DNA of 64,000 bases from an uncultured Eubacteriales bacterium (GCA_902767225.1 CACXGN010000001.1:1-64000), one strand, 5' to 3'; numbered from the stretch's first letter, positions 8,578 through 16,500 are shown. Numbers and translations are program-made. The notes: a model not told the origin generated them from the letters alone.

Positions 8578-10461
8578 ATGAAAAAAATTACGACCATACT
8601 TATCGCTCTTATATTAAGCGTTGTTTGTGCGCTTGGACTTGTCGCTTGTAGCGAAGGCGGCTGGGACGGAAAATCCGTTTTCAAAGACTGGGGCGCGGTA
8701 GTCAAAGCGTCTAACGGCGGTTTTGTTGCCGAAACCGAAAATTATTACTATCTTATCAACGGCGTTGGGGATAGTGCGGAAGACAATGCGTTCGGCACTC
8801 CGGTAAAGGGTGCGCTTATCGCAATTAAAAAGACTGATGTTTCTAAAACTTGCGTCGTCGTTCCCAAACTTTTCGTCGCGAAAGATTATAATTCGGGATT
8901 ATTCTTAAAAGGCGATTTCGTTTACTATGCAACGCCTTCTACCGATAAGGCGGCGTCAGGCTCTATCGCAAACACCGAACTTAAATTCTGCAAAACCAAA
9001 CTTGACGGATCTTCCACCGAAGAACTGTTCATGGTAAGCGGGCTTGACACTCAGTATAGAATAGTCGACGTTAACGGCGTTGTCCACGTCGTTTATTACG
9101 ATTCGCAAAAGACTTCGCTTATAGATTTCAATGCGTCTACGAAAGATAAAACGACTATTGCCGTAACCGACGTTAAAGCAGAAAGTGAGTCGCTTGATAA
9201 ATATACTTTCACTGAAAACAAAAATTCGGGTGAACTCACCGTTTTGTATTCGGTAACCGTTTACAGTCAACCGTATGACGAAGAAGACGCAAAGTCTTCC
9301 TCTTATAGCAGAAGTTCGCATAAATACAATAAAGTATATGCGTATAAAGCGGGCGAAGGAACTTCGGTTTTGGTTCTTGACGGCAGCACCGATAATCTTA
9401 ACTACGAAGTAAGTTTTGTTAAAAGCGGTTACGTATTCTATACCGAAAAATCCGCGTTAAGCGATTCCGTTATAAGTTCCAAAACTTATGCGGCAACCGT
9501 TTCGGAAATCTATGCGAAAAGTCCCGCAACCGAACTTAAAAACACTTCATACGTAAGCGACAGCGCGATAATCGAAGATCTTGGAACGGCGTATATCGCA
9601 GATTCTTCAAACGCTACGAAGATCCGTCAGGTCAACCTTATTGCGGGTAAAGAAAACGAAGAAACAGTCGCTGTTTTATCGGGCGCGGCAAACAAACTTC
9701 TTTGCGTTATAGACAACGACGCGGGAAATTATATTTACTATATCAGCGAAGCGGGCGCGCTTTGCAGAAAAGAACTCGGAATAGACGAGCTCGAAGAAAG
9801 AATTTCCGAAAGTTCCGTTTCTTCGGACTGGTATAATCCCGAATTTGTCGGAGACTTCGTCTACTATGCGGATAGTTCAGTTTACGGCGCGTCTTACGTA
9901 AAGAGAGTTAACATAAACTCGATAGAAAATATCAAAACAGATTATAACGAAAACGAAGAGCCTACATTAACCTATCTTACCGGAAACGAATTCACCGCGG
10001 TTAAAACTGCGGCGGACGAGGCTGCGATATTCGAACAACTATTCTCCGACGTTACTTCGAGCGGAAAGATAGTTTTCGAAACCAGAGAGCAGGCGGACGA
10101 AGAAGGTGAAAAGGGCAGTTATATTTTGGTAGACGGGCTTCCTTATTCGGAAGAAATGGACAAAGCAATTTCCGCTTATTCTAATCTTGCCGAAAAAGAA
10201 TTGAAACTCGTTAACGAGCAAACAAAGACCGATTATAAAAACTATCTTACCGCATACGATCTTTCCAAAAAATATTTTGCACTTTTGGGATTTGACAGTT
10301 CGTTAAATGTCGCGCAGAAAGACACTTACAAAACGGCTTTTGAAACCGCAGACGCCGCATTTACTAAAATCGCGATAGCGGAAAGAGCGACCATAAGAAA
10401 TATTCTTGCCGACAACATGGCGTATTATTACCAAGAAGCGGCGGAATACTTTGCCGATTAA
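8578..10461 (+). CDS. large lipoprotein with DUF5050-like repeats
   Basis: The 627-residue product starts with a lipoprotein signal peptide (lipobox LVAC, Cys24). The mature part has repeated short beta-strand units with FVYYA or YYISEAG, such as KGDFVYYATPS, VGDFVYYADSS and NYIYYISEAGALC, spaced like beta-propeller blades of DUF5050-type extracellular proteins. The last about 110 residues are alpha-helical and charged. It is monocistronic, with its own promoter and terminator. The likely location is the outer face of the membrane; the partner or ligand is unknown. Assignment to DUF5050 is by pattern only. Confidence 0.7.
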   Translation: MKKITTILIALILSVVCALGLVACSEGGWDGKSVFKDWGAVVKASNGGFVAETENYYYLINGVGDSAEDNAFGTPVKGALIAIKKTDVSKTCVVVPKLFVAKDYNSGLFLKGDFVYYATPSTDKAASGSIANTELKFCKTKLDGSSTEELFMVSGLDTQYRIVDVNGVVHVVYYDSQKTSLIDFNASTKDKTTIAVTDVKAESESLDKYTFTENKNSGELTVLYSVTVYSQPYDEEDAKSSSYSRSSHKYNKVYAYKAGEGTSVLVLDGSTDNLNYEVSFVKSGYVFYTEKSALSDSVISSKTYAATVSEIYAKSPATELKNTSYVSDSAIIEDLGTAYIADSSNATKIRQVNLIAGKENEETVAVLSGAANKLLCVIDNDAGNYIYYISEAGALCRKELGIDELEERISESSVSSDWYNPEFVGDFVYYADSSVYGASYVKRVNINSIENIKTDYNENEEPTLTYLTGNEFTAVKTAADEAAIFEQLFSDVTSSGKIVFETREQADEEGEKGSYILVDGLPYSEEMDKAISAYSNLAEKELKLVNEQTKTDYKNYLTAYDLSKKYFALLGFDSSLNVAQKDTYKTAFETADAAFTKIAIAERATIRNILADNMAYYYQEAAEYFAD

Positions 10462-10479
10462 TTAAAAACAAATAACGCA

Positions 10480-10516
10480 CGCCCCGTTGGAAAACCCAAC
10501 GGGGCGCGTTTATTTT
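10480..10516 (+). terminator. intrinsic terminator
   Basis: GCCCCGTTGG, AAAAC loop, CCAACGGGGC, then GCGTTTATTTT. Confidence 0.85.
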
Positions 10517-10565
10517 AAAACCCGTTTCAAAACTAAAAACGCAAAAACTTCTTAAAAACAATGTA

Positions 10566-10576
10566 TTTTCGACAAA
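10566..10576. promoter_or_regulatory. consensus 0A box upstream of spo0A
   Basis: TTTTCGACAAA is the reverse complement of TTTGTCGAAAA and contains the Spo0A target core TGTCGAA. It is 69 bases upstream of the -35 box of spo0A. The match is seen directly; autoregulation is inference from B. subtilis and clostridial Spo0A biology. Confidence 0.6.
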
Positions 10577-10644
10577 TATATTCAATATTTTACAAAAATA
10601 GATAAATTGTTCAAAAATATTTTTTATTAATGAACAAAAATACT

Positions 10645-10672
10645 TTGCGAATTATGAAATTTGTTGTAATAT
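10645..10672 (+). promoter_or_regulatory. putative vegetative promoter of spo0A
   Basis: TTGCGA (10645-10650), 16-base spacer, TAATAT (10667-10672), 28 bases before the ATG. The ribosome binding site is AAGGAGAAAGG. Confidence 0.5.
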
Positions 10673-10700
10673 ATAAGTAGAAAAGCAAGGAGAAAGGAAT

Positions 10701-11465
10701 ATGCAGAAAAAGACTGTTGTTTTATTGCAGGATACGAAAGAAACGAACGACGAACTAATAAAGCGTTTTTCGGGCGATGAACTTTTTGAAGTTATCGGTT
10801 CGGCACAAGACGGTATATCCGGACTTGCTCTTATCTCCGAAAAAAAGCCGGACTTCGTTATTTTGGAAATCGTTCTTTCGGGGTATGACGGAATTTGCGT
10901 AATGCAAAAAATAAAGGAAATGAATCTTCCGGTCAAAGCGATAGTTCTTTCGGCGCTTTGCAGGGAAGAGATAATAAGTAAAGCGATAGACGCGGGTGCA
11001 AAGTATTTTATGGCGAAGCCGTTTGACTTTTCGGTTTTGCGGTCAAGGATGGCAGACGTGGATTCGGAAAGGACTGAAAACAGAAAAGAAGAGTTTCGTT
11101 TTGGGCAAAAGCGCGATTCTTCGCTTGATGAAAAGATAAGCAGAATATTTATAAACGTAGGGATACCGCCGCATATAAAAGGGTATTCGTTCTTGCGTGA
11201 AGGGGTTAAAATGGCGGTGGCAAACCCGGGGATAATAAACAATATAACCAAAGAACTTTATCCTATGATAGGTCAAAAATACAATACCACGGCAAGCAAG
11301 GTAGAGCGGGCTATTCGCCACGCGATCGAAGTCGCTTGGAACAGGGGCAGGATAGAAAGTATAAACGGAATTTTGGGCGTTCGGGCATACGTCGGTGCGG
11401 AAAAGCCCACAAACGGCGAGTTTATCGCCCTTGTTGCCGACAAAATGCTTTTGGAAATGGCGTAA
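10701..11465 (+). CDS. spo0A: Spo0A master regulator of sporulation with altered receiver site
   Basis: Spo0A is the response regulator that starts endospore formation by binding 0A boxes. The 254 residues comprise a receiver domain (1-115), a linker and the Spo0A effector domain (about 140-254). The latter keeps IGxPxHIKGYxFLREG, TTASKVERAIRHAIEVAW and KPTNGEFIALVADK, the DNA-binding signature. In the receiver the acidic pocket is Gln10-Asp11 rather than Asp-Asp, and the phospho-acceptor is Glu56 (codon GAA at 10866-10868, context VILEIVLSGYDG) instead of Asp. Ser84 and Lys106 remain. Phosphorelay control therefore looks lost or replaced by a phosphomimetic state (inference). The gene is alone, without the usual spoIVB neighbour. 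Confidence 0.95.
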   Translation: MQKKTVVLLQDTKETNDELIKRFSGDELFEVIGSAQDGISGLALISEKKPDFVILEIVLSGYDGICVMQKIKEMNLPVKAIVLSALCREEIISKAIDAGAKYFMAKPFDFSVLRSRMADVDSERTENRKEEFRFGQKRDSSLDEKISRIFINVGIPPHIKGYSFLREGVKMAVANPGIINNITKELYPMIGQKYNTTASKVERAIRHAIEVAWNRGRIESINGILGVRAYVGAEKPTNGEFIALVADKMLLEMA

Positions 11466-11477
11466 AAATTAAATACG

Positions 11478-11517
11478 AAAGCCGCTTTCGGGGAAATCCG
11501 AAAACGGCTTTATTTTA
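11478..11517 (+). terminator. intrinsic terminator of spo0A
   Basis: AAAGCCGCTTTCGG, GGAAAT loop, CCGAAAACGGCTTT (one internal mismatch) followed by ATTTTATT. Confidence 0.8.
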
Positions 11518-11614
11518 TTATCGAAAACCTATCTGAGTTTAATAAGATAAAACCGAATAAAATAATTCGGAATTAAAAAAAATCTTAAAATTTTAAAAAA
11601 ATATAAAAAAACAG

Positions 11615-11643
11615 TTTACAAAGCCATAAGTTGCGGATATAAT
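11615..11643 (+). promoter_or_regulatory. sigma-A-type promoter of the zinc-ribbon acidic protein
   Basis: TTTACA (11615-11620), 17-base spacer, TATAAT (11638-11643). The start codon is 76 bases further on. Confidence 0.65.
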
Positions 11644-11719
11644 ATAGCAAAGTCAAAAGGTATTAACTTTCGGCTTAAAACAATAATATATATGAATAAA
11701 AAGATAGCGGAGAAAATTT

Positions 11720-12238
11720 ATGGCGGCAAAATACGTTAAATGCCCGAGATGCGATCTAAACTATATGTTAGAGGGCGAAGAATATTGCGACGTTTGCAAG
11801 GCAGAGCTAAACAAAGGGCCCAAACTTATTTTCGCGGTTGACGAGGACGAAGAACCCGAAACCCAGATTCTTTGCCCGATATGTCACCACAATTATATAA
11901 AACCCGAAGAGCAGATGTGCGATAAGTGCGCTGCCGAAATAGACTTTAAGAACGGGCAGGTCGATCCGGATAAAGACGAAGAGTGGAAAAACTATCTTGA
12001 CGACAATTCGGACGAAGAAGAGGAAGAAGAGTCCGAAGAAATGATCTCACTCAACAAACTTGCGGAAGAAGAAGGCTCAAATATTTTTGAAGACGAAGAC
12101 GAAGAGGAAGAAGAAGAGATCGAAGAAGCAGACCCCGAGCCGGACGATTTTGAAATCCCCGAAGTCGACGAATCCGACTTTGCCGAAGACGACGAAGACG
12201 AAGAGGAAGAAGAGGAAGACGACGACGAAGATTTTTAA
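11720..12238 (+). CDS. double zinc-ribbon protein with very acidic tail
   Basis: 172 residues. Two CxxC-x(11-12)-CxxC zinc ribbons are visible: CPRCDLNYMLEGEEYCDVC (residues 8-26) and CPICHHNYIKPEEQMCDKC (about 57-75). From about residue 95 on, the chain is mostly Glu and Asp, including DEEEEEESEE and a final EEEEEEDDDEDF. Such a tail resembles the acidic tail of RNA polymerase delta subunit only in composition; there is no sequence match I would claim. A role in nucleic-acid or ribosome-linked processes is possible, and the function is unknown. It is followed after 40 bases by veg. Confidence 0.65.
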   Translation: MAAKYVKCPRCDLNYMLEGEEYCDVCKAELNKGPKLIFAVDEDEEPETQILCPICHHNYIKPEEQMCDKCAAEIDFKNGQVDPDKDEEWKNYLDDNSDEEEEEESEEMISLNKLAEEEGSNIFEDEDEEEEEEIEEADPEPDDFEIPEVDESDFAEDDEDEEEEEEDDDEDF

Positions 12239-12278
12239 TTCAGGGTATATTTTTCTTTAATTCGGCAATAATCCCCGT

Positions 12279-12533
12279 ATGATAAAGAGTTCGGGATCGA
12301 TTGAAGAAGTAAAACAGAATATCGAAAGTTTAAAAGAAAAGCAGATAGAAGTAACCTTAAACTTGGGGCGAAACAAGTTCAAAAAGTTTATGGCAAAACT
12401 CTCGGGGGTATATCCCGCACTTTTTACCGTTAAACCGTTAGAAGATGGGTTTATCGGAAAAACTTCGTATTCCTATTCGGAATATATGTGCGGCAAAGTC
12501 CGCCTAAACGAAAGTAAAGAAAAAGCAAATTAA
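12279..12533 (+). CDS. veg: Veg family protein (DUF1021)
   Basis: The 84-residue product matches the Veg pattern: IEEVKQNIESLKEKQIEV, a central NxGRNKFKKFMAKLSGVYPALFTV-type strand region and the terminal SYSYSEYMCGKVRL. B. subtilis Veg is a small, highly expressed protein reported to affect biofilm gene expression. The neighbourhood is informative: veg lies close to ispE in B. subtilis as well. The start at 12279 fits family length; no strong Shine-Dalgarno is visible, so the N-terminus is the least certain part. Confidence 0.85.
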   Translation: MIKSSGSIEEVKQNIESLKEKQIEVTLNLGRNKFKKFMAKLSGVYPALFTVKPLEDGFIGKTSYSYSEYMCGKVRLNESKEKAN

Positions 12534-12538
12534 AAAGG

Positions 12539-12568
12539 TAAAAGCGGCGAACCCGCTTTTATTTTTTT
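12539..12568 (+). terminator. intrinsic terminator after veg
   Basis: TAAAAGCGG, CGAAC loop, CCGCTTTTA followed by TTTTTTT. Confidence 0.85.
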
Positions 12569-12631
12569 GTCATAAAACGGTTTTTCGCACGATATAATAT
12601 ATCGATAAATTATTTAGGAGAGCGGAAAACT

Positions 12632-14149
12632 ATGGCAACTCAACCTATCTTTGAAAGTTTGAATATTTTAAAAAGCGTCGGAAAAGTAAAAACCACCGTT
12701 AAGGCGGAGTGCAAAACCGAAACGGCGACCGAAGGCATAAAAAGAGTAATAGGAATAAGCGCCGCCGCAAACATTACCGATAAAGAAACGGAAGTCGGAA
12801 AAATCAAGTGCGGCGGAAAGATCGTGTATCAAGTATTTTACGAAACCGAGGACGGTGAAATAAAAAAGTGCGAGGCGTCTTGCGAATACGCGGGCGTAAT
12901 CACGGACGATAAAATCACCGAAAGAACCATTTCAAAACTTGAAGTTAAGGTTGAAAAAACCGAAGCGGATATTACGGGCACTAAACTAACGCTTTCCGCC
13001 ATTTTAATGGTTACGGGCGAACTGTTTATAAACGAAACGGTCTCTGCGCTGACGGGCGGCGAAAACCTTATAACATTAAATAAAGAGACGGAAATCATAA
13101 AAAGTTACGGGGTCAAAACCGGCACGTATTCTATAGAAGAAGAATTCGAGATCCCGTTCGAGATAAAAGAAGTTTTATCGCATAAAGCAGAGCCGAGAAT
13201 AACCGCCGCTCAATGCGGGGTAGGGACAATAATCGTAGACGGCGAAGTCGTATTGTCGGCACTTCTGTTGCAAAATTCCGAAAACAGCGATATAATAAGG
13301 GAAACAAAAACTTTGCCGTTTAGGATGGAACTCGATTATGAAGAAGCAATGCCGTCTATGCAATGCTCGGCAACCGTTTTTGAAAAGTCTTTTAAATCGG
13401 ACGTAACGGTAGAAGAGGGCGGCGGCAAAAGTATAGTTACCGCGTCCGTATTTATGCAGTTTGAAAGCGAAGCGACGGCAATAGAAGAAGTTACCTTGGC
13501 GGAAGACGTATTTTCAACGGCGGAAGAACTTGAAGTTACCGCCGAAACGGTATTATACGACGCGCCTTGCGCGGTTATAGGTTGCTCTGCGGAAGTTTTG
13601 GAAAAAGTGCCGCTAACCGATATAGCGGAAGGCACGATACTTACCGCGGTAGGCGGCGAAAGAGCGGAACTTCTCGAAGTGAAACCGACGGACGGCGGAC
13701 TTAAAATTGAAGGAACTTTAAGGCTGGATCTATACCTAAAAGACGCCGAAGGCAAAAACACGGTAAAGAGAATCGAAACGCCTTTTACCACCGAAGCGGC
13801 TTGCGTTATTCCCGAAGATTGCGGATTTACCGTTAGGTTCGTCGTGGCAAACCCTAACGCAAAACTTCTCTCTTTAGAAGAAGCGGAAGTCGGCGCCGAA
13901 ATTCTTCTTTCGGTTTACACAAATAAAAGTAAAAAATTAAAATACATAAAAGAAGTTTCCGTAAGCGGCGAAAAAACGCCAGAAACTTCGGCTGTAAGCG
14001 TTTATATTCCGACCGAAGGCGAAGAGATGTGGTCGCTTGCAAAACGGCTTAACGTTTCTCCCGAAGAACTTTTAAGGGCGAATAAAGACTTGCAATTCCC
14101 CCTTTCGGGCGAAGAAAGAATAGTCGTTTACCGTCAACGTCAAAATTAA
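12632..14149 (+). CDS. SipL-like spore coat morphogenetic protein (DUF3794 repeats + LysM)
   Basis: 505 residues with repeated DUF3794 modules (for example residues about 45-120, about 190-260 and about 310-385, each with GxxxxxVxYxxxDGE-like strands) and a C-terminal LysM domain from about 455 (VYIPTEGEEMWSLAKRLNVSPEELLRANKDL). This architecture is that of C. difficile SipL, which binds SpoIVA and recruits coat to the forespore. Position just before ispE is also the clostridial arrangement. The start follows TTTAGGAGAGCGG. Eight bases separate it from ispE, so the two are probably cotranscribed. DUF3794 proteins occur in non-spore contexts too, but the surrounding sporulation genes favour this reading. 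Confidence 0.85.
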   Translation: MATQPIFESLNILKSVGKVKTTVKAECKTETATEGIKRVIGISAAANITDKETEVGKIKCGGKIVYQVFYETEDGEIKKCEASCEYAGVITDDKITERTISKLEVKVEKTEADITGTKLTLSAILMVTGELFINETVSALTGGENLITLNKETEIIKSYGVKTGTYSIEEEFEIPFEIKEVLSHKAEPRITAAQCGVGTIIVDGEVVLSALLLQNSENSDIIRETKTLPFRMELDYEEAMPSMQCSATVFEKSFKSDVTVEEGGGKSIVTASVFMQFESEATAIEEVTLAEDVFSTAEELEVTAETVLYDAPCAVIGCSAEVLEKVPLTDIAEGTILTAVGGERAELLEVKPTDGGLKIEGTLRLDLYLKDAEGKNTVKRIETPFTTEAACVIPEDCGFTVRFVVANPNAKLLSLEEAEVGAEILLSVYTNKSKKLKYIKEVSVSGEKTPETSAVSVYIPTEGEEMWSLAKRLNVSPEELLRANKDLQFPLSGEERIVVYRQRQN

Positions 14150-14157
14150 AGGATAGT

Positions 14158-15006
14158 ATGAAAAAAACAAAAGTTAAAATTCCCGCTAAAATAAATCTTG
14201 CGCTCGACGTGGTCGGGGTAAAAGACGGATTTCATATGCTTGAAACGTTGGTTGCAAGCGTGAATATCTTTGACGAAATAGTGGTTAAAAAAAGAACAGA
14301 CGGTAAAATAACCCTTACCGAGCGCGGGATAAAAAGCGGCTGTCCGTTAGAAAAAAACAACGCCTATAAAGCGGCGAAAAGGTATATTGAAACTTTCGGC
14401 GAAACGGGCGCGGATATAATCCTTGAAAAGAATATCCCCGTCGGCGGTGGGCTGGGCGGTTCTTCTGCGGATATCGCAGGCGTACTTAAAGGGCTTAATA
14501 TTCTTTTCGGGGGAAATAGGGATATTAAACCGCTTGCAGACGAACTCGGCAGCGATTCGGGATATATGCTAAACGGCGGCTACGCAATACTTCGCGGCAA
14601 AGGCGATATTGAAGAAAAAGTCAACTTTTCCGATAAATTCTATCTTCTTATAATCAAAGAAGAAGGGCAGGTCAATTCGGGCGCTTGCTATAAAACGTTT
14701 GACGAACTCGGAAAAACTTTCCCGCCGTCATCAACACTTGCCGCCAAAAAGTTAGAACAGGGCGACTTTGAAGAATTTTGCTCGCTTATAAAAAACGACT
14801 TAACTTCTCCCGCCGTAAAAATTTTGCCGAATATCGGCAAAAACATAGATAGGCTAAAATCAACTTTTGCAAAAGCGGCGCTGATGACGGGTAGCGGGTC
14901 TTGCTCTTTTGCGGTATTCGAAAATAAAAATAAGCGCGATAAGGCTTATAAAAAACTGAAAAAAGAATACGGCAAAAAACTTATCAAAGCCAACACGATA
15001 GTGTAA
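14158..15006 (+). CDS. ispE: 4-diphosphocytidyl-2-C-methyl-D-erythritol kinase
   Basis: IspE phosphorylates CDP-methylerythritol in the MEP isoprenoid pathway. The 282-residue chain opens with VKIPAKINLALDVVG, carries the GHMP kinase ATP loop PVGGGLGGSSAD near residue 100, and the third motif ALMTGSGSCSFAVF near 240. Length is normal for the family. It lies directly downstream of the SipL-like gene; a terminator follows, so it ends the unit. Confidence 0.95.
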   Translation: MKKTKVKIPAKINLALDVVGVKDGFHMLETLVASVNIFDEIVVKKRTDGKITLTERGIKSGCPLEKNNAYKAAKRYIETFGETGADIILEKNIPVGGGLGGSSADIAGVLKGLNILFGGNRDIKPLADELGSDSGYMLNGGYAILRGKGDIEEKVNFSDKFYLLIIKEEGQVNSGACYKTFDELGKTFPPSSTLAAKKLEQGDFEEFCSLIKNDLTSPAVKILPNIGKNIDRLKSTFAKAALMTGSGSCSFAVFENKNKRDKAYKKLKKEYGKKLIKANTIV

Positions 15007-15010
15007 AAAG

Positions 15011-15034
15011 AAAAAGCGTGTTTTCACGCTTTTT
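15011..15034. terminator. bidirectional intrinsic terminator
   Basis: AAAAAGCGTG, TTTT loop, CACGCTTTTT between convergent ispE and the SLOG gene. Confidence 0.85.
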
Positions 15035-15039
15035 TAATT

Positions 15040-15513
15040 TTAAATATCAAATAGATTTAAAATAGTTAGTCCTTTTTGTTTGGCGTATTTTACGGTATAT
15101 GCCGTTCCGCCGAAAGACTTTTTAAGATAGCAAATACAATAACCGCTGTTATCAACCAAATGCCGATTGCGAATATGCATGCAACCTTGATAGTAGTTAT
15201 TCGACGTATAAACGATTTTATCGGATTGCTCTTTTATATTATTATATTTTTCAACGTCCGCCGTTTTCCAACCGCGCGCTTGTTCGTAGCAGGGTAAAAC
15301 TAATATCAACTTAATTTGCGGATAAATTTTTTTAAGTTCCAAAACCGTTTCTGCGGCAAGGGTATCGAAACCTATCGCCCCGCCCGCGCCGAAATATACA
15401 ACCCCTTTATTTATCAAAGAAACGATTGCGTCTTTCGTTCTTTTTTTAAGAACGGTATAATCTTGTTTTTGTATATCCCTATGTCCTGTAAAACAACAAG
15501 TTTTCTCTTTCAT
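15040..15513 (-). CDS. SLOG-fold protein, DUF1273/YspA-like (copy A)
   Basis: 157 residues with the SLOG (Rossmannoid nucleotide-binding) landmarks: TGHRD at the N-terminus, GAGGAIGFDTLAAE near 45-58, HIRNRHLVDNS near 115, and a C-terminal GGTAYTVKYAKQKG. SLOG proteins bind nucleotide-derived ligands; several are predicted sensors in stress or conflict systems, and no enzyme activity can be assigned here. No Shine-Dalgarno precedes the ATG. Instead a perfect terminator-like hairpin ends 14 bases upstream, and a long structured leader (15594-15823) with its own promoter lies before that. A paralogous SLOG gene with a homologous leader is at 29701-30210. Confidence 0.8.
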   Translation of the reverse strand: MKEKTCCFTGHRDIQKQDYTVLKKRTKDAIVSLINKGVVYFGAGGAIGFDTLAAETVLELKKIYPQIKLILVLPCYEQARGWKTADVEKYNNIKEQSDKIVYTSNNYYQGCMHIRNRHLVDNSGYCICYLKKSFGGTAYTVKYAKQKGLTILNLFDI

Positions 15514-15527
15514 TATTTTAACTACGG

Positions 15528-15565
15528 AAAAGCCGCTAAAATCAAACTTGATTTTAGCGGCTTTT
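15528..15565 (-). promoter_or_regulatory. perfect 16-bp hairpin just upstream of SLOG copy A
   Basis: AAAAGCCGCTAAAATC with a six-base loop and its exact complement. On the minus strand it is followed by a short T-run and then, 14 bases on, the start codon. It can act as a terminator or can block initiation; it sits between the leader terminator and the gene. Confidence 0.6.
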
Positions 15566-15593
15566 AATTATATCGGTTCAAATAAAATAAGAT

Positions 15594-15823
15594 GCCGCCT
15601 TCATACGAAGACGGCAAATATAGAACGTACCTTCATCGTAAAAGTCGGCAAACTCGTTCACAACAGCTCAAAGTATCATACGATACCTATTTTTTGCACA
15701 TTTGTAAACACGATAGAAAATACAATCCTACCTATGTTTTGTGCAAAAAATTAAAACAAATGATAAGTTTTTAAAAAGAGTATGTTGTGAACAACTAAGT
15801 TTATTAAGTTGTTTGAGTTTGCC
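15594..15823 (-). ncRNA. structured leader RNA of SLOG copy A (candidate riboswitch/attenuator)
   Basis: Read on the minus strand from 15823. P1 pairs GGCAAACTC (15823-15815) with GAGTTTGCC (15655-15647). P2 is a hairpin at about 15812-15791. P3 pairs GTTCACAAC (15792-15784) with GTTGTGAAC (15664-15656). P4 is the hairpin 15744-15696 with GCACA/TGTGC. P5 is GTATC/GATAC (15686-15673). A final hairpin GCCGTCTTC/GAAGGCGGC (15615-15594) is followed by ATCTTATTTTATT. In that last stem a U-G wobble works only in minus-strand RNA. The copy at 29460-29685 has the same layout with different bases in the stems. See findings. Confidence 0.65.
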
Positions 15824-15829
15824 ATTTAC

Positions 15830-15858
15830 ATTCTACTATTATTTGAAACAAATGTCAA
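15830..15858 (-). promoter_or_regulatory. promoter of the SLOG copy A leader
   Basis: On the minus strand TTGACA (15858-15853), 17-base spacer, TAGAAT (15835-15830). The predicted start coincides with the first base of helix P1 of the leader. Confidence 0.65.
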
Positions 15859-15963
15859 ATTCATTTTACAGGGGCTATTTAACTTTGTATTTTTAAATTC
15901 TTCGGTATAAAAAGAAAAAAATCCGTCAATAAAAAAGGCAAAAGAAATCAAGGAATTAAAAAT

Positions 15964-16500
15964 ATGAAAAAGACAGCGATTTGCATTTTATCCGTTATAA
16001 TTATAGGACTGACGGCTTTCTGCCTATTAAACGGCGGCGGAGAGCATCAAGAATATTTACGTATACATATCCGCGCGAACTCTAATTCGGAATACGACCA
16101 AAGCGTTAAACTTAAAGTAAGAGATAAAATCGTGGACTATTTAACGCCCGCGCTTTCGGAGTGCAAAACCAAAAGCGCCGCAGAAACTTTTATCAAGCAA
16201 AATCTTGAAAGTATCGAGGGTGTTGCCGATAAAGTTTTGAAAAACAACGGATATAAATATACTTCGACAGCGCGCCTTCTTAACGAGAAGTTCCCGACAA
16301 GGGTATATAAAGAACTTACCCTTTCAGAAGGGTATTACGACGCGCTTATCGTCTATCTTGGCGACGGCGAAGGGGATAACTGGTGGTGCGTGGTATATCC
16401 GCCATTATGCTTTACCGAAGGTGCAAATTACATATACCGTAGTAAAATCTTAGATATTATCGACGAATTTACTAAAAAATCGGTAAAGGAGAGAACATGA
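15964..16500 (+). CDS. spoIIR: stage II sporulation protein R
   Basis: SpoIIR is the forespore-made, secreted signal that triggers SpoIIGA to process pro-sigma-E in the mother cell. The 178-residue protein has an N-terminal membrane/signal segment (CILSVIIIGLTAFCLL) and the family core: LRIHIRANSNSEYDQ, VKLKVRD, FPTRVYKEL and GEGDNWWCVVYPPLCF. Its last bases overlap the sleB start by ATGA, implying translational coupling. A sigma-F promoter is expected, but I could not find boxes at the right spacing in the AT-rich upstream region. Confidence 0.95.
   Translation: MKKTAICILSVIIIGLTAFCLLNGGGEHQEYLRIHIRANSNSEYDQSVKLKVRDKIVDYLTPALSECKTKSAAETFIKQNLESIEGVADKVLKNNGYKYTSTARLLNEKFPTRVYKELTLSEGYYDALIVYLGDGEGDNWWCVVYPPLCFTEGANYIYRSKILDIIDEFTKKSVKERT

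Noticed and set aside
12060..12260. A Lys-rich reading frame overlapping the acidic protein gene
   Set aside because: It is the shifted frame of a GAA/GAC-rich sequence; no ribosome binding site.
12567..12598. TTGTCA and TATAAT before the SipL-like gene as a promoter
   Set aside because: The spacer is 20 bases, too long for confidence; only the -10 box is credible.
15040..15830. T-box or other known riboswitch in the SLOG leaders
   Set aside because: No T-box sequence TGGNACCGCG, no specifier-like stem, and none of the cores I know for guanidine, PRPP, SAM, c-di-GMP or preQ1 switches.
15874..15912. Sigma-F promoter upstream of spoIIR (GTATT and GGTATAAAA)
   Set aside because: The two boxes are only 12 bases apart; the expected spacing is about 15-16.
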